Positions 45,146 to 54,603 of a stretch of 64,000 bases of DNA are shown in pieces; positions within the stretch are counted from its first letter, which is position 1; each line of letters begins with the position of its first letter. The notes beneath the pieces are model-generated. The model had not been told where the DNA came from. It searched no databases and saw only the letters and a program-made list of their open reading frames with translations. Where the stretch lies: positions 1 through 64,000 of the forward strand of contig PYSQ01000032.1 of assembly GCA_003049435.1 (NCBI GenBank), in the 5' to 3' direction. A program made the translations under genes and the position numbers. The stretch is from Nakataea oryzae. Lineage: Eukaryota; Ascomycota; Sordariomycetes; Magnaporthales; Magnaporthaceae.

Positions 45146-45176
<31 letters not shown>

Positions 45177-45500
45177 GAATTCAAAAATGCGGAATCGCGA
45201 AAACCAGAGGCGGTCCGCCAAGAGCTCCATGCAATTCACGACAGGAGCTCCAAATTTTTTTCTCCCGGTTTTTTTTTCTGCCCTCTCCATTAATAAGAAT
45301 GCCCACCTTTTTAGCGGCCCACCCGCCAAATAATGGAGAACTGTGGGGTATTGCGACTCGCCGCATCCAACGAGCGGCTCTGAACGCCACAGTTGATGGT
45401 ACGTGAATTTCTGTGGCGAACAAGGCCGCACGTGTTCACGATGCTGCCAAAGGGCTCCAACAAGCAAAACCAACAAACGCATGCCCGTCCTGACAGTCCG
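44955..45500. other. intergenic with long poly-A
   Basis: Between the RNA polymerase start and the methyltransferase stop, both minus strand. Holds the promoter of the polymerase and a 28-base A run (listed separately). No gene seen. Confidence 0.6.
45146..45173. repeat. 28-base homopolymer A tract
   Basis: Uninterrupted A run about 190 nt upstream of the mitochondrial RNA polymerase start (T run in that gene's sense). Length is prone to sequencing error. Confidence 0.9.
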
Positions 45501-46322
45501 CTATTTCCATCCCAGTATGTCGGCCTGGACGGCAATATACCACGCGTCTTCAGTCTCCGCCCACTTCTGCAGCGCCTTTCTCGTTTCCTCAATGTCACTC
45601 TCGGTCACGCCGGTCGCCAGCCAGCTGGCCCGGAACGCATCCCCCTCGGCCAGACGGCCCACGTAGCCCCCCGCATGCGACTTCCTCTCCTCGGGCGTCG
45701 CCCGGACAGTAGTGCCCGCACCGACGGTGACGTTCTGGAACCCGGCGGTGCGGTAGAGGCCCGGCATCAGGGAGCCCGTGAACTCGTCGGACCCGACCCC
45801 GCGGATCATGCGCTTGGTGAAGAGCTCGTCCAGGCCGCAGGACTGCGGGAGCCACTTGACGTCGACCACGCTGCGCGTCGCGAGCACGCCGCCCGGGCGC
45901 AGCACGCGGCGCGCCTCGGCCATGGCGGCGCTGCGCAGCTCGGGCGTGGGCAGGTGCGGGAACACCTGCGAGGCGAAGACGACGTCGAAGGAGTCGTCCG
46001 GGATGCCCTCGAGGCCCTTGACCACGTCGCCCAGGCGGAAGGAGACGTTCTCGGCGTCGTCAGCCTGCGACTGGTTTCTGCGCGCCTCCTTCAGGGCCTC
46101 CTCGGACACGTCGATGCCGACGACCTCGCCTTCGGGCACGAGGCCGGCGAACCCCAGTGTGATGGTGCCCGGCCCACAGCCAATGTCTAGTATTCTGTCG
46201 GTCTCTTTGATATGCGGCAGCACGAATCCAGCATCGGACCAGATGGTTCGTGCCGCATGGCTCGACACAGTCGCTTGGGAATAGCCCATGGTGTAGTTGG
46301 TGTCGGATGCCTTGTCAGCCAT
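45501..46322 (-). CDS. class I SAM-dependent methyltransferase, UbiE/COQ5-like
   Basis: Single exon, 273 aa. The SAM-binding motif I RILDIGCGPG lies at residues 43-52, followed by VVGIDVSEEAL (motif II, acidic residue for the ribose), the post-motif DVVKGLEGIPDDSFDVVF and MAEARRVLRPGGVLATR, the full order of a Methyltransf_11/25 fold. The C-terminal third (GGYVGRLAEGDAFRASW, ETRKALQKWAETEDAWY) matches fungal UbiE-like enzymes of unknown substrate. No targeting peptide is evident (MADKASDTNYTMGYS), so it is unlikely to be the mitochondrial ubiquinone enzyme Coq5. No biosynthetic neighbours hint at a substrate. Confidence 0.92.
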   Translation of the reverse strand: MADKASDTNYTMGYSQATVSSHAARTIWSDAGFVLPHIKETDRILDIGCGPGTITLGFAGLVPEGEVVGIDVSEEALKEARRNQSQADDAENVSFRLGDVVKGLEGIPDDSFDVVFASQVFPHLPTPELRSAAMAEARRVLRPGGVLATRSVVDVKWLPQSCGLDELFTKRMIRGVGSDEFTGSLMPGLYRTAGFQNVTVGAGTTVRATPEERKSHAGGYVGRLAEGDAFRASWLATGVTESDIEETRKALQKWAETEDAWYIAVQADILGWK

Positions 46323-47313
46323 CTTGCTTCCCGTGCGGTGTCTGGTGTCCGTTTTCTTCGGTTGCTTTGATGAAAGTAGATGTTGGTGGGAGTGCGGCGG
46401 ATGGTCTGATGTTGAGTTTGTTATGGGAAGTTTGGAGTGAGAAAGATGAGACTGAAGTGGACAGCTTCCACGCCCCCAAGGGTCACAGATATACCAATAG
46501 GTGTCTTACTCCCACCTCTATCTGGTCAGTGGTCAGTCTGCAGATCTTTGCTCGTGGCTGTCTTTCGCCAGCGTGCCTCGGCACCTACATAGCTTCAGTG
46601 CAGACACCCCACTTCAGCCCCCCATCTCGCCCCCATCTCGCCCCCATATCACCACTTCAGCCCAAGCTCGGCGCAGGATGCAAGCCACGCCAGCCCAGAT
46701 GTGGTTAGGTATCCGTAGCACGAGCGGGCATTTCTCGATATTTTCGCATCCAGCTCTGCGCTTTTCAACATCGCTCAAACCTTGGTGGCGGGTCTGGCCA
46801 AGTCTACTTGAGCAGCGAAGAGAGCGCTAACGCTCGCAGTGGAGCGGATCCAATCGAGAGAATAATCGATTGACTTGCAAGGCAGAAATGATACCTGCAG
46901 TATTCCTCAACAGTCTATGATTTGGCGGCAAGTCCGAGCAGATGTCGGCCAGATGTCTAGATCCACAGACAAGACAATTTTGCATGGTCGCCGAGACGCC
47001 GAGAAAACAGTCGGTCTGGTTACCACATGATCAACTTCCTTACAAGAGGCTACGGCTGCCAAAAAGAAACATTTGTTCCTCTCGCTACCTCTCCCAAAAC
47101 GCGGAATCACAGCTACGACACCCACAAAGCGACAGTCACGTGGAATATCGCCACAATCACAAGCTTCGCAGAAGAGAACGTCAAGATCCCCAGTTGGACA
47201 AACGATTTTGTCAAGGTAATAAATTGAAAACGAAAAAAAAAGCGCAGCAAAAGTGGCTTGAGAACCCTGAGCAAAAAAATAGTGACCACAAAAGTGAAAC
47301 CAGATTACTGTGA
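46323..47313. other. intergenic, methyltransferase promoter side
   Basis: About 1 kb between the methyltransferase start and the tRNA gene. The right half is AT-richer. A short repeated phrase based on ATCTCGCCCCC occurs near 46623-46650. No gene seen. Confidence 0.55.
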
Positions 47314-47384
47314 TGCGTGTGCCCGGACTCGAACCGGGAGCCCATCGATGGCAACGATGGATTTTACCCTTAAACCACACACGC
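47314..47384 (-). tRNA. tRNA-Gly (GCC)
   Basis: A 71-nt cloverleaf reads on the minus strand. Acceptor stem GCGTGTG pairs with CACACGC, discriminator A. D arm GTTT/AAAT. Anticodon stem CATCG/CGATG with loop TTGCCAT gives anticodon GCC. T arm CCCGG/CCGGG with loop TTCGAGT, which also serves as the B box. There is no intron and CCA is not encoded, as expected for a eukaryotic gene. The ACGCT flank after the acceptor on the plus strand leads into AT-rich DNA that carries T-runs on the minus strand for Pol III termination about 75 nt downstream; this last point is weak. Confidence 0.95.
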
Positions 47385-47567
47385 TTAAGATCAGATGATC
47401 AGCTGATGCAGCAGAACCCGCGACGTGGAGATTATATGGGATCAGGAGGTTGTCATGTAGGCATAGTGACTATATTCCAGCTGAAGGTGCAAACAACTGG
47501 CACAGAATGGGTGAAGAATCATGCGATAAGACAGAAAGCGTAACTTGAAAAGAGAGTCGATCTATCT

Positions 47568-50156
47568 CTACCAGTCGAACGCCTCGTCAACAAACACAAT
47601 CGCCCGCCTACCGCTCCTCCCCAGCGCCGCCACCTCGGCGCGCACATCGTCGGCCATGCCCGCCGGCCCGCACACCACGACGCCCAGCGGGCCGCCGCGG
47701 CCCGCCCGCGCCACCATCTCCTCGCGCAGCGCCGCGCGCACGTCCACCCTGGCCCCGACGCTCGTCTCCACCACCACCGTCCCGCCCTCGGCCGCCGCGC
47801 GCAGCTCGCCCGCCAGCGCCGCGGGCAGGCTGCCGTCGCGCACGCCCCAGACGAGACGGGCAGCGGCGGCGGCAGTGGTGGTGGTGTTGGATGAGGAAAG
47901 GTTGGTCTTTGCCCCGGATGGCCGCGGCCCGGCGGCGGAAAAGGACCGGAGCAGCGGCAGCACCGCCGTCACGCCCACGCCGCCCGCGAAGCACAGCAGC
48001 GACTCGCACCCGCGGAGCCGGGACTCGCCGGACCCGGCATAGCGGTACGAGCCCTCGACCAGCACCGGCAGGCGCAGCGGCGGGGCGGCGGCGGCGGGGT
48101 CTGCCNTGACGCCGCTGCGGGTGCGGACGATGAAGGTGGCCAGCGGCGAAGGGGGGCCGTGGCGGCTGGGTCCACCTGTCGACGGGGGTGGCGAGGACTG
48201 GGATGACGATGGCTTGTTGCGCGCTTCTTCTTCCGTGACTTTTGTGTCGGCCGCCTTTTCTCCTGTTGTTGTCGCACGTTGCGGGGCCGCTGCTGCTGCA
48301 CCGTCGTTGCCGCCTGCTACGCTCTTTGCCCCAGCCTCCTCGATCTCGCTACCCGCAGCCGCAAAAGAAGAGGCTACAGAAAAGGGGTGGTTCTCCCAGA
48401 ACATCCAGCGCAGTGTCGGGAAGCAGAGGTACGCAACGCCCTCGACGTGGACCCCGTCAATCTCGATCCGGAGGTACTCGCCGCCGGAGCCCTCGACAAC
48501 CGAGACGTTGGCCGTGCGCAGCCCGTTTCGCGCCATCCTGGCCAGCCTCACGATCCTGTCGAAGCCCCAGACTCCGACGGCAAACCAGACCCAGATCTCG
48601 TACCCCCAGTTGTATCCATAGAGGTACCAGATGTGGTAGTAGTACCCGACCAGGAACAGCACGGTCAGCACGTGGTGCAGCGGCAGGAAGACCTCGTACG
48701 CGGCCCTGCGCAGCGCCGGCACGCTCGCCGGCAGCAACGCGACGCCGCCCACCGTCCCCGCTATGCCCCACTGCCAGTAGAGCCGCGCCAGCTCCATGGC
48801 GTAGTCGCCGTACTCGACGTAGGTGGCCAGCAGCAGGGCCGAGTGGATGACGGTCAGGCCAACGGCCCAGTAGCCGAGCCAGCGGTGCAGCAGCAGGAAC
48901 GTGGCGTGCGACCAGTCGGTCAGCCACAGCAGGACGTTGTTGCGCGCCGAGAAGAGGAAGAGCGCGGCCGCGTTGCCCATGGCCATGCTGCCGGCGCGGT
49001 TGCCGATTGTGGCTAGGTCCTGGTTGCGCCGCGTCGGGTAGGTCGAGTTTGGGAAGACGTAGTAGTAGGGCGCGACCAGCAGGATGGTGTTTAGAAAGCT
49101 GATGAGGAGTATATACAGCAGCTGGCCCCGCGTCGGCACCGTCGCGCCCCCGAGCGTCCAGGCACCGCCCCTTGGCTGCCGGTGGCGGCGGCCCAGGGCG
49201 GCGGGGTGGTTGACCATGCAGTTGATCCACGTCCAGGTGCGGCTTCGGGCGAGGCCGGGGATGAAGCGGAGGAGCGACAGGAGGACCGGCAGTAACAGTG
49301 CGACGAGAACGACAGCGATGCTACACACGCACAGTACTATTGTGAGTCCACTGGGTCCTCCCAATGTCATCATGAAGAAGCAAACTTACGTCGAGCTGGA
49401 ATGTCCAATTTCGTTGGTTTCGAACAATTTAGCCCCATTATACGGCTTCAGCCAGTCATCGTACCTGACGAAGCTCGTCACATTCAGGGGTTGCCTCGCC
49501 TTGATGGTAGGCAGCGCGCTGCTGAACATGGTCGCGTTCCCGCCCGCCCCTTGTCCTGAGGCAGGCTCCGAGTGCCCGTGCTGTCTCACCTTGAGCCGCG
49601 CGTGGCCACCTCCGTGGGCGCCACCGGTGCTGTTTCCTCCGTGCGCGGTCGCGTTGCCCGCTCCCGCCGCCGCCGCACGCCTCTCTTCGGCCCGCGCCGC
49701 CGTCAGGGCCTCCACGTACGTTTCCGCGGGCACCCAGCTGTAGTCCCCGATGGTGGGGACGCCCAGGTGCGACGCCCAGTAGTCCTCGATGACGCTGAGA
49801 GGCGGCGCGTCCGTCGCGGTGCAGTAGTTGTCGATGCAGAGCGCCATGGTGCGCAGGAAGGCCGTGTCCGTCGTGAAGCACTCGGGCGGCGTCCAGTTGG
49901 GCGAGTGAGCCGAGCCGTAGTTCCTCCCTCCCGGCGGCGGTGTGCACAGGAGCCGGCAGTTGCGGACCACGCTGCGGCACCCAAAGGCGCATGGCGGGTC
50001 GTACATGGTCTTGCCCCATCCAATCAGGCCAGTGCCGTCTGCGAGGGACGGCGCAGTGAGGCTGGAGAGGATGAGGACGAATGATAGCCATAACGAGAGG
50101 CGCCTCTCGGGAGTCTTGATGGCTGAAGCTGCCATACTGACCGGACTAGAGCTCAA
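47568..50156 (-). CDS. ferric reductase-like transmembrane oxidoreductase (FRE family)
   Basis: Exons 49390-50156 and 47568-49320; the 69-nt intron 49321-49389 (GTAAGT...TAG) gives SSSTIAVVLVALLLPVLL at the join. 839 aa from the ATG at 50156; the ATG at 50135 (832 aa) is equally possible. Signal peptide (LSLWLSFVLILSSLTAPSLA), then a Cys-rich extracellular domain of about 240 residues (CAFGCRSVVRNCRLLC), then the membrane domain with paired heme-ligand histidines (LLLHRWLGYWAVGLTVIHSA and FLPLHHVLTVLFLVGYYYHI). An FAD site (ENHPFSVASSF) and NADPH-binding end (CGPAGMADDVR, terminal VFVDEAFDW) complete the plan of plasma-membrane metalloreductases that supply Fe2+ or Cu+ for uptake. A low-complexity insert of about 60 residues splits the FAD domain. 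Base 48106 is N, giving one unknown codon there. No ferroxidase/permease pair adjoins. Confidence 0.92.
48106..48106. other. ambiguous base in assembly
   Basis: A single N lies in a GC-rich part of the ferric reductase coding sequence, in the codon after a Gly-Val pair. The flanking frame stays open on both sides, so the base count is probably right. Confidence 0.95.
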
Positions 50157-50907
50157 GAAGGAAGTAATTCGGTGAACCAGGCCCTTTTTTCACGACAGGA
50201 TTCCAGCACAGGCTTGCGAGATGACTGTAGCAGAAAGCACACTCTTTTGTATTATTGGGCATATGCACTTTCTTATTATCCCCGGCGCGGAGCTTCCACG
50301 CGAGGATGCGACCGTAATATGCGCAAGGCTACCTCTCGGCGTGGCCAGTTGACCTGTAACTAAAGATATTGGTCAGATGCGTGCAAACTAGGGTGGATGC
50401 GCCAAGCCAGATTTTATGTGTGTGTGGGATGTTAACTTGCTCATTCTACCTCGTTTAGCCCCTTGGCATATCCCGTCCCAACGGTATTAGCGATGCTTGG
50501 CCTGCATCTCGCAGCTGTCAGCCTGCACACAACTTGAGAGGCTGAAGTATTAGAAACCAACCCCAGTGATAGCTTTTCCCTGTATAGGAAGTCGGTTAGA
50601 GGCCACGGAATTTGAAGAGGGGTTGAGCGGCTGCCCAATAGCTTTGGAAATCCAGAATCTGCCCGAAAGTTCCACCCCAAACATTGAGGGTCAAGGCCAG
50701 GTGCAGTCCCATTCTTAAGGAAAAGCAAAGTCATTGGCAGGGTCGCACGTGGCTGCCCAAGTCAGCTGAATCGCTGATGGTCGTTCATCTCGAGGTACAA
50801 CATTACAAGGCAAAGTGGAAGGTAACGCGGCTGAGGAATGATATATAAAAGACCGCGTCGTGGGACTGGACTCGATTAGAATTTTGAAATGGCGCCAGTG
50901 TCTGGCT
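50157..50907. other. intergenic, ferric reductase promoter side
   Basis: Between the ferric reductase start and the ESF1 stop. AT-richer than the flanking genes; a TATATAAAAG string at 50843-50852 faces the plus strand where no gene follows. Frames here (for example 50441-50734) have no recognisable family. Confidence 0.55.
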
Positions 50908-53145
50908 TCACTGTTTCTTGGACTTCCTCTTGACTGACTCCACCAGCCCAGCGAGGTCGCTCGAGCCTGCTGCCCCTTTGGCCTTCTTCGCTCCCTTGGA
51001 GGAGCCGTCGTCGGCATCCCCCTCATCGGTCCTACTCCTCTTATTCCTCCCCTTCTCGAGCAGCTTCTTCATGCCGCTGGTAGCCTTGAACTTGGGGTTC
51101 GACGGGTCGATGGCGTACTCGTGGTCTTCGAACACGGCCTTGAACCGCTCATCGTTCACGTCAATCTCGAAGCCCTCCTGCAGCAGGTTCTTGCTGTTCT
51201 CGGCATCCTTGGCCGCCTGCTGCTTGGCCTTCTTCCCCTTGAGCTTTTTGCCCTTGCGCTTCTCCTCCTTGAGGATCTCGCTCATGTCAAAGTGACTCAT
51301 CCCCTTTGCGGCGCCACCGCCGAGTCCTGCCGTCGCGTCGGCGTCATCCTCCATCAGGAGCTCCAGCTTGGCCCGCTCCGCGCTCTTCTGCTTTTCCTCG
51401 GCCTCACGAGCCTCGCGCTTCTTGCGCCGCTCCTCCTTCCGGATCGACGACGCGGTTGCCGCCTTGTCCGGGTCTTCGGTGGTGAAGAAGGGGTCGTCGA
51501 AGCCCAGATCCTCCTCAGGAGCAGCGGACGGCTGCTCTGAAGCCTCTGGGGCGGCGTTGGGGTCACGGCCCTCACGCCTCGCTCGGGCTGCCTCGCGCTT
51601 CTTCTCCTTGCGCTCGCGCTCTTTCCTGGCGTACTTTTCGATTGTTGTCTCCTCTACGGGCTCCTTGGTGGCCGGCTTGCCTGAGAGTGCTGGAGTAAAG
51701 GTGACTTGCATGCCACCGACGGGGGCCGAGGCTTTGTCTTTCTTGGAAGATGCCGTGGCCTCCTCCTTGAGCCCCAGAGCCTCGCGCATCTTGCGGCGTG
51801 CCAGCTCCTTTTTGGAAAGCTTGGGCTCGGCCTCAGCAGCCGCCCCGTCATCTTCCTTGGTGGCGTCAACCTCCTGAATCAGGTCGCCGTCATCTTCATC
51901 TTCGCTATCGCTGGCGAGGTAGGCGCGCAGGTCGTTCTCGGCAATGTCGTTGCGGCTGCCTGTGAAGGCACGCTTGATGGAGTCTTTGCGCGCCACGTCG
52001 TCCGGGTGCATGTCCCAGGTCAGCTTGACCTTGGAGTGCTGCAGCGCATCAGTGACGAATTCGACGGGCTTGTAGCCTGCCGGGACCTCGGTACACTCGT
52101 CCCTGGGCTCGTCATCGAATGTTGTGCCGTCGGGAACGAAGCGCAGGTCGAGGAAGTTGGACGAGGCCAGATACTCGCGCCCATCGACTTCACGGTATAT
52201 CGTTTCGGCGGTGGCCTCGTCGCTGCACTCCATAATTGCGTAGTAGTACCTTAGCCTGTCCAGCTGGTAGGACCGCAGAGCATCGCTGTCAAAGTCCTGG
52301 TCGTCGCCCTCTTCCAGAAGCTCGTTTTTGATCTTCTCGTCCTCGTCTTCGTCGTCGTCCTCGTCGTCGTCCTCGTCGTCATCCTCCTTGTCACTGTTCT
52401 CTGCGCTGTCCTCGGCCCCTGATTTCTTCTTGAAAATGTCCTTTGGCGGCCCTTCAACCTCCTCCTGCGCCATCCTCTCTTTTCCAAACTCGCTGGGGTA
52501 CACCGAAACCTTAATTATCCTGCCGCCCGGGGGGACAAAGCTGGAGAAGACGGCGAACAGATCTGTTGACTTGATGTTGTCCCAGTCGATGTTGACAATG
52601 GCTATCCTGTTTGTGACCTCGCCAAGTGGAACATCTGCCTGCTCTTCCTGGAACCTCTGGATGGAAGCCCCCGCGTTGTCGTCCACCTCGGCATCCGGGT
52701 CCTCGTCGTCTTCGTCGTCATCGGACTCGGAGTCGGACGTGTCAAAGCCGCCGCCTCGGGCAGGGTCGTACTTTTCGTCGGCCTTGCGAAGCTCGCGCTT
52801 CACGACCTCGTCGTCCTCAACTTCGAGGTCCTCTCCGCCCTCACCCTCGCCCTCGTCGTCGTCGCCCTCGCTCTCCTCGTCTTCGGGCTCGTAAAGTCTC
52901 TCCAGGGCCTTCTTCTTGGAGTCGCTCTTGAGCTTACGGCCGTATCTGTCCACCTTTGACGTCGCAGTAAACTCCTCATCCTTGAGCATGCGCGAAAAGC
53001 GCTTGTCAAGTTTTGTCTTGGCCGATCGCTTGGACGGGAGCTTGAAGCGCGGATCTGTCTCGAAGCTCGCGAAACGGGGATCCGATATCTTTCCGGCGGA
53101 GCCCGAGGGCCCAGCCTCGGCATTTGATTTAGAGTGTTTGGCCAT
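50908..53145 (-). CDS. esf1: pre-rRNA-processing protein ESF1
   Basis: Single exon, 745 aa from the ATG at 53145 (MAKHSKSNAEAG); the frame extends further upstream to 53349 but that part is unlike the family. Esf1 is a nucleolar factor of the small-subunit processome needed for 18S rRNA maturation. Seen in order: DPRFASFETDPRFKLPSKRS and LDKRFSRMLKDEEF at the N-terminus, a long acidic stretch, the atypical RRM-like core (RIAIVNIDWDNIKSTDLFAV, GGRIIKVSVYPSEFGKERMA), a second acidic block of Asp/Glu repeats, LAYLASDSEDE-type sequence, Lys-rich linkers, and the C-terminal NUC153 motif DERFKAVFEDHEYAIDPSNP near residues 660-680. Basic tail ends KRKSKKQ. The acidic blocks are encoded by trinucleotide-like repeats around 52330-52390. 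Confidence 0.95.
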   Translation of the reverse strand: MAKHSKSNAEAGPSGSAGKISDPRFASFETDPRFKLPSKRSAKTKLDKRFSRMLKDEEFTATSKVDRYGRKLKSDSKKKALERLYEPEDEESEGDDDEGEGEGGEDLEVEDDEVVKRELRKADEKYDPARGGGFDTSDSESDDDEDDEDPDAEVDDNAGASIQRFQEEQADVPLGEVTNRIAIVNIDWDNIKSTDLFAVFSSFVPPGGRIIKVSVYPSEFGKERMAQEEVEGPPKDIFKKKSGAEDSAENSDKEDDDEDDDEDDDEDEDEKIKNELLEEGDDQDFDSDALRSYQLDRLRYYYAIMECSDEATAETIYREVDGREYLASSNFLDLRFVPDGTTFDDEPRDECTEVPAGYKPVEFVTDALQHSKVKLTWDMHPDDVARKDSIKRAFTGSRNDIAENDLRAYLASDSEDEDDGDLIQEVDATKEDDGAAAEAEPKLSKKELARRKMREALGLKEEATASSKKDKASAPVGGMQVTFTPALSGKPATKEPVEETTIEKYARKERERKEKKREAARARREGRDPNAAPEASEQPSAAPEEDLGFDDPFFTTEDPDKAATASSIRKEERRKKREAREAEEKQKSAERAKLELLMEDDADATAGLGGGAAKGMSHFDMSEILKEEKRKGKKLKGKKAKQQAAKDAENSKNLLQEGFEIDVNDERFKAVFEDHEYAIDPSNPKFKATSGMKKLLEKGRNKRSRTDEGDADDGSSKGAKKAKGAAGSSDLAGLVESVKRKSKKQ

Positions 53146-53745
53146 GGCTGTCCAGTTGTGCGAGGGGCGGTGCTGGTGCGCATGCGAATGCTCGTTGTCT
53201 CGACAAACTCGACGAGGGCGCCTTGAAGCTGTTGCGTCGCGCCGATTTTTTTTTTCTTCAGGCACCATGCAACCCGCCGCGCCGCTGAACTTTTCAGTGG
53301 GGCAAGCCGATAAGATATGGTTCTGCCGGAAAGCGGTGGAAGCGCTCAAGAAGGGTGGCAGGGGTCCATTACCTCAGGGAGTGCGGAAGTCACGTGCACA
53401 GCCCAATTAAGCCTCTGCACCCCACCAATTGCCCCCTGCCACCCCCTGCCACCCTGCTTAAGGCTTTAACCCTTCTCGATGTAAGCACTCGTTGCTATCC
53501 GTGTCGGGAGTTCAGCCAGGCTGCCTGCTTGCATGCAAAATCAAGCAACAAAGTGCATCCCAAGAACAAGTCATTGGTCAACTCATTAATAAATGCTGCC
53601 TGCTAAACAGGATTGTTTGACGCCCAGGACGGCAGAACAAAACAGCCCTTCGAACCCACTGATAGTAACACATCTTTTTCCACCCTATAGCGCACGCTGT
53701 TTGTGCCAGCCCCCATATGCTCCTCTTACACACGCTGAAACGGAT
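53146..53745. other. intergenic, ESF1 promoter side
   Basis: Between the ESF1 start and the stop of the low-complexity-protein gene, both minus strand. A CCCCCTGCCACC repeat pair occurs near 53430-53455. Nothing else seen. Confidence 0.6.
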
Positions 53746-54603
53746 CTAGAAGCCAAAGCCGCCGAAGCCGGGGATGTTGATGGGCAGGTTCACGGGCAGG
53801 TTGACAGGCCCCATGCGCGCGTTGTTGCGCCCGCCACCGCCGCCAAACGGCCCGCCGCCAAAGGCCATGCCGCTAAAGGAGAACTGGCCGGACCGCTGCT
53901 GGCCGTCATTGCCCCACGACGTCCACGAGGTGCCGTTGCCGTCGATGTTGATGTGTATCCTCTCGCGCTGCCGATCCCTCTCCTCGTCGGCATTGTTGCT
54001 GCTGCCGCCACCGTTGTTGCTGTTGCTGTTCCTGTTGGCGTAGCTCCCCGTCGCCCCGCTCCTCGTCCTCTCCGGGCCGCCGGGCCTCCCGCGCTCCTGC
54101 TGCGGCGCGGCCCTGGCGCGCGCGCCGCCGGAGCGCGGAATGTCGGTCCGGGGCACCTCCTCGTCAAAGTCGTCGTCCGTGCCGCGGCTGTTCTTGCGCC
54201 GCTGCTCGCGCTCCCACTCCTGCTCGTCCTGCTCGCGCCGCGACCGCTGCCGGTTCACACCCGGGTTCAGCGGCGGCACCGCCGGCGGCGACGGGGGGCC
54301 CCCGTAGTCGGCCGGGTCGAACCCGCCGTACCGCGAGCTGGCCGCCGTCTCGCGGCGGCCCGTGCTGAACTTTGCGTCGGCGCTGCGGTTGAAGTTGTTG
54401 GAGTACTGGGTGCCGCCGGGCGCGTCCTGCGACGGCGGCGCGGCGCCGGCGCTGTTGTTCGTGCTGCTGCTGCTGCCGCCTGCGGTTGTGGGGCTGCGCC
54501 GCACGACTTGCAGGGGCTGCGGGAATGCGTTCTGGCCGGACCGCGGGTTCGTCGACCGCGGCGGCTGCTTGCCTGGGCCACCGTTGGGAGGGCTGGAGCT
54601 CAT
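53746..54603 (-). CDS. Gly/Asn/Arg-rich low-complexity protein of unknown function
   Basis: Single open frame of 285 aa with a clean ATG (MSSSPPNGGPGKQPPRSTN). I do not recognise a family. The N-terminal half is Ser/Pro/Asn-rich, the middle is charged (SRREQDEQEWEREQRRK) and the next part mixes Arg with Asn runs. A short folded-looking segment, RIHINIDGNGTSWTSWGND, is followed by Gly-rich FSFSGMAFGGGPFGGGGG and the C-terminus PVNLPVNLPINIPGFGGFGF. The frame stays open for 858 nt and codon use resembles genuine genes here, but the opposite strand is also open in places, so coding status rests on composition. An intrinsically disordered RNA-binding or scaffold protein is one guess. Confidence 0.6.
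   Translation of the reverse strand: MSSSPPNGGPGKQPPRSTNPRSGQNAFPQPLQVVRRSPTTAGGSSSSTNNSAGAAPPSQDAPGGTQYSNNFNRSADAKFSTGRRETAASSRYGGFDPADYGGPPSPPAVPPLNPGVNRQRSRREQDEQEWEREQRRKNSRGTDDDFDEEVPRTDIPRSGGARARAAPQQERGRPGGPERTRSGATGSYANRNSNSNNGGGSSNNADEERDRQRERIHINIDGNGTSWTSWGNDGQQRSGQFSFSGMAFGGGPFGGGGGRNNARMGPVNLPVNLPINIPGFGGFGF

Noticed and set aside
45146..45173. Poly-A as the tail of a retro-inserted sequence
   Set aside because: No reverse-transcriptase-like frame, no processed-gene copy next to it and no flanking target duplication seen; simple promoter tract is more likely.
45501..46322. Methyltransferase as mitochondrial Coq5
   Set aside because: No targeting peptide and the C-terminal third resembles general UbiE-like fungal enzymes rather than Coq5.
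46907..47380. 157-codon minus-strand frame
   Set aside because: Its first codons are the tRNA-Gly gene read as protein.
50843..50852. TATATAAAAG as a promoter
   Set aside because: It faces the plus strand, where only the antisense of ESF1 follows; no gene to drive.
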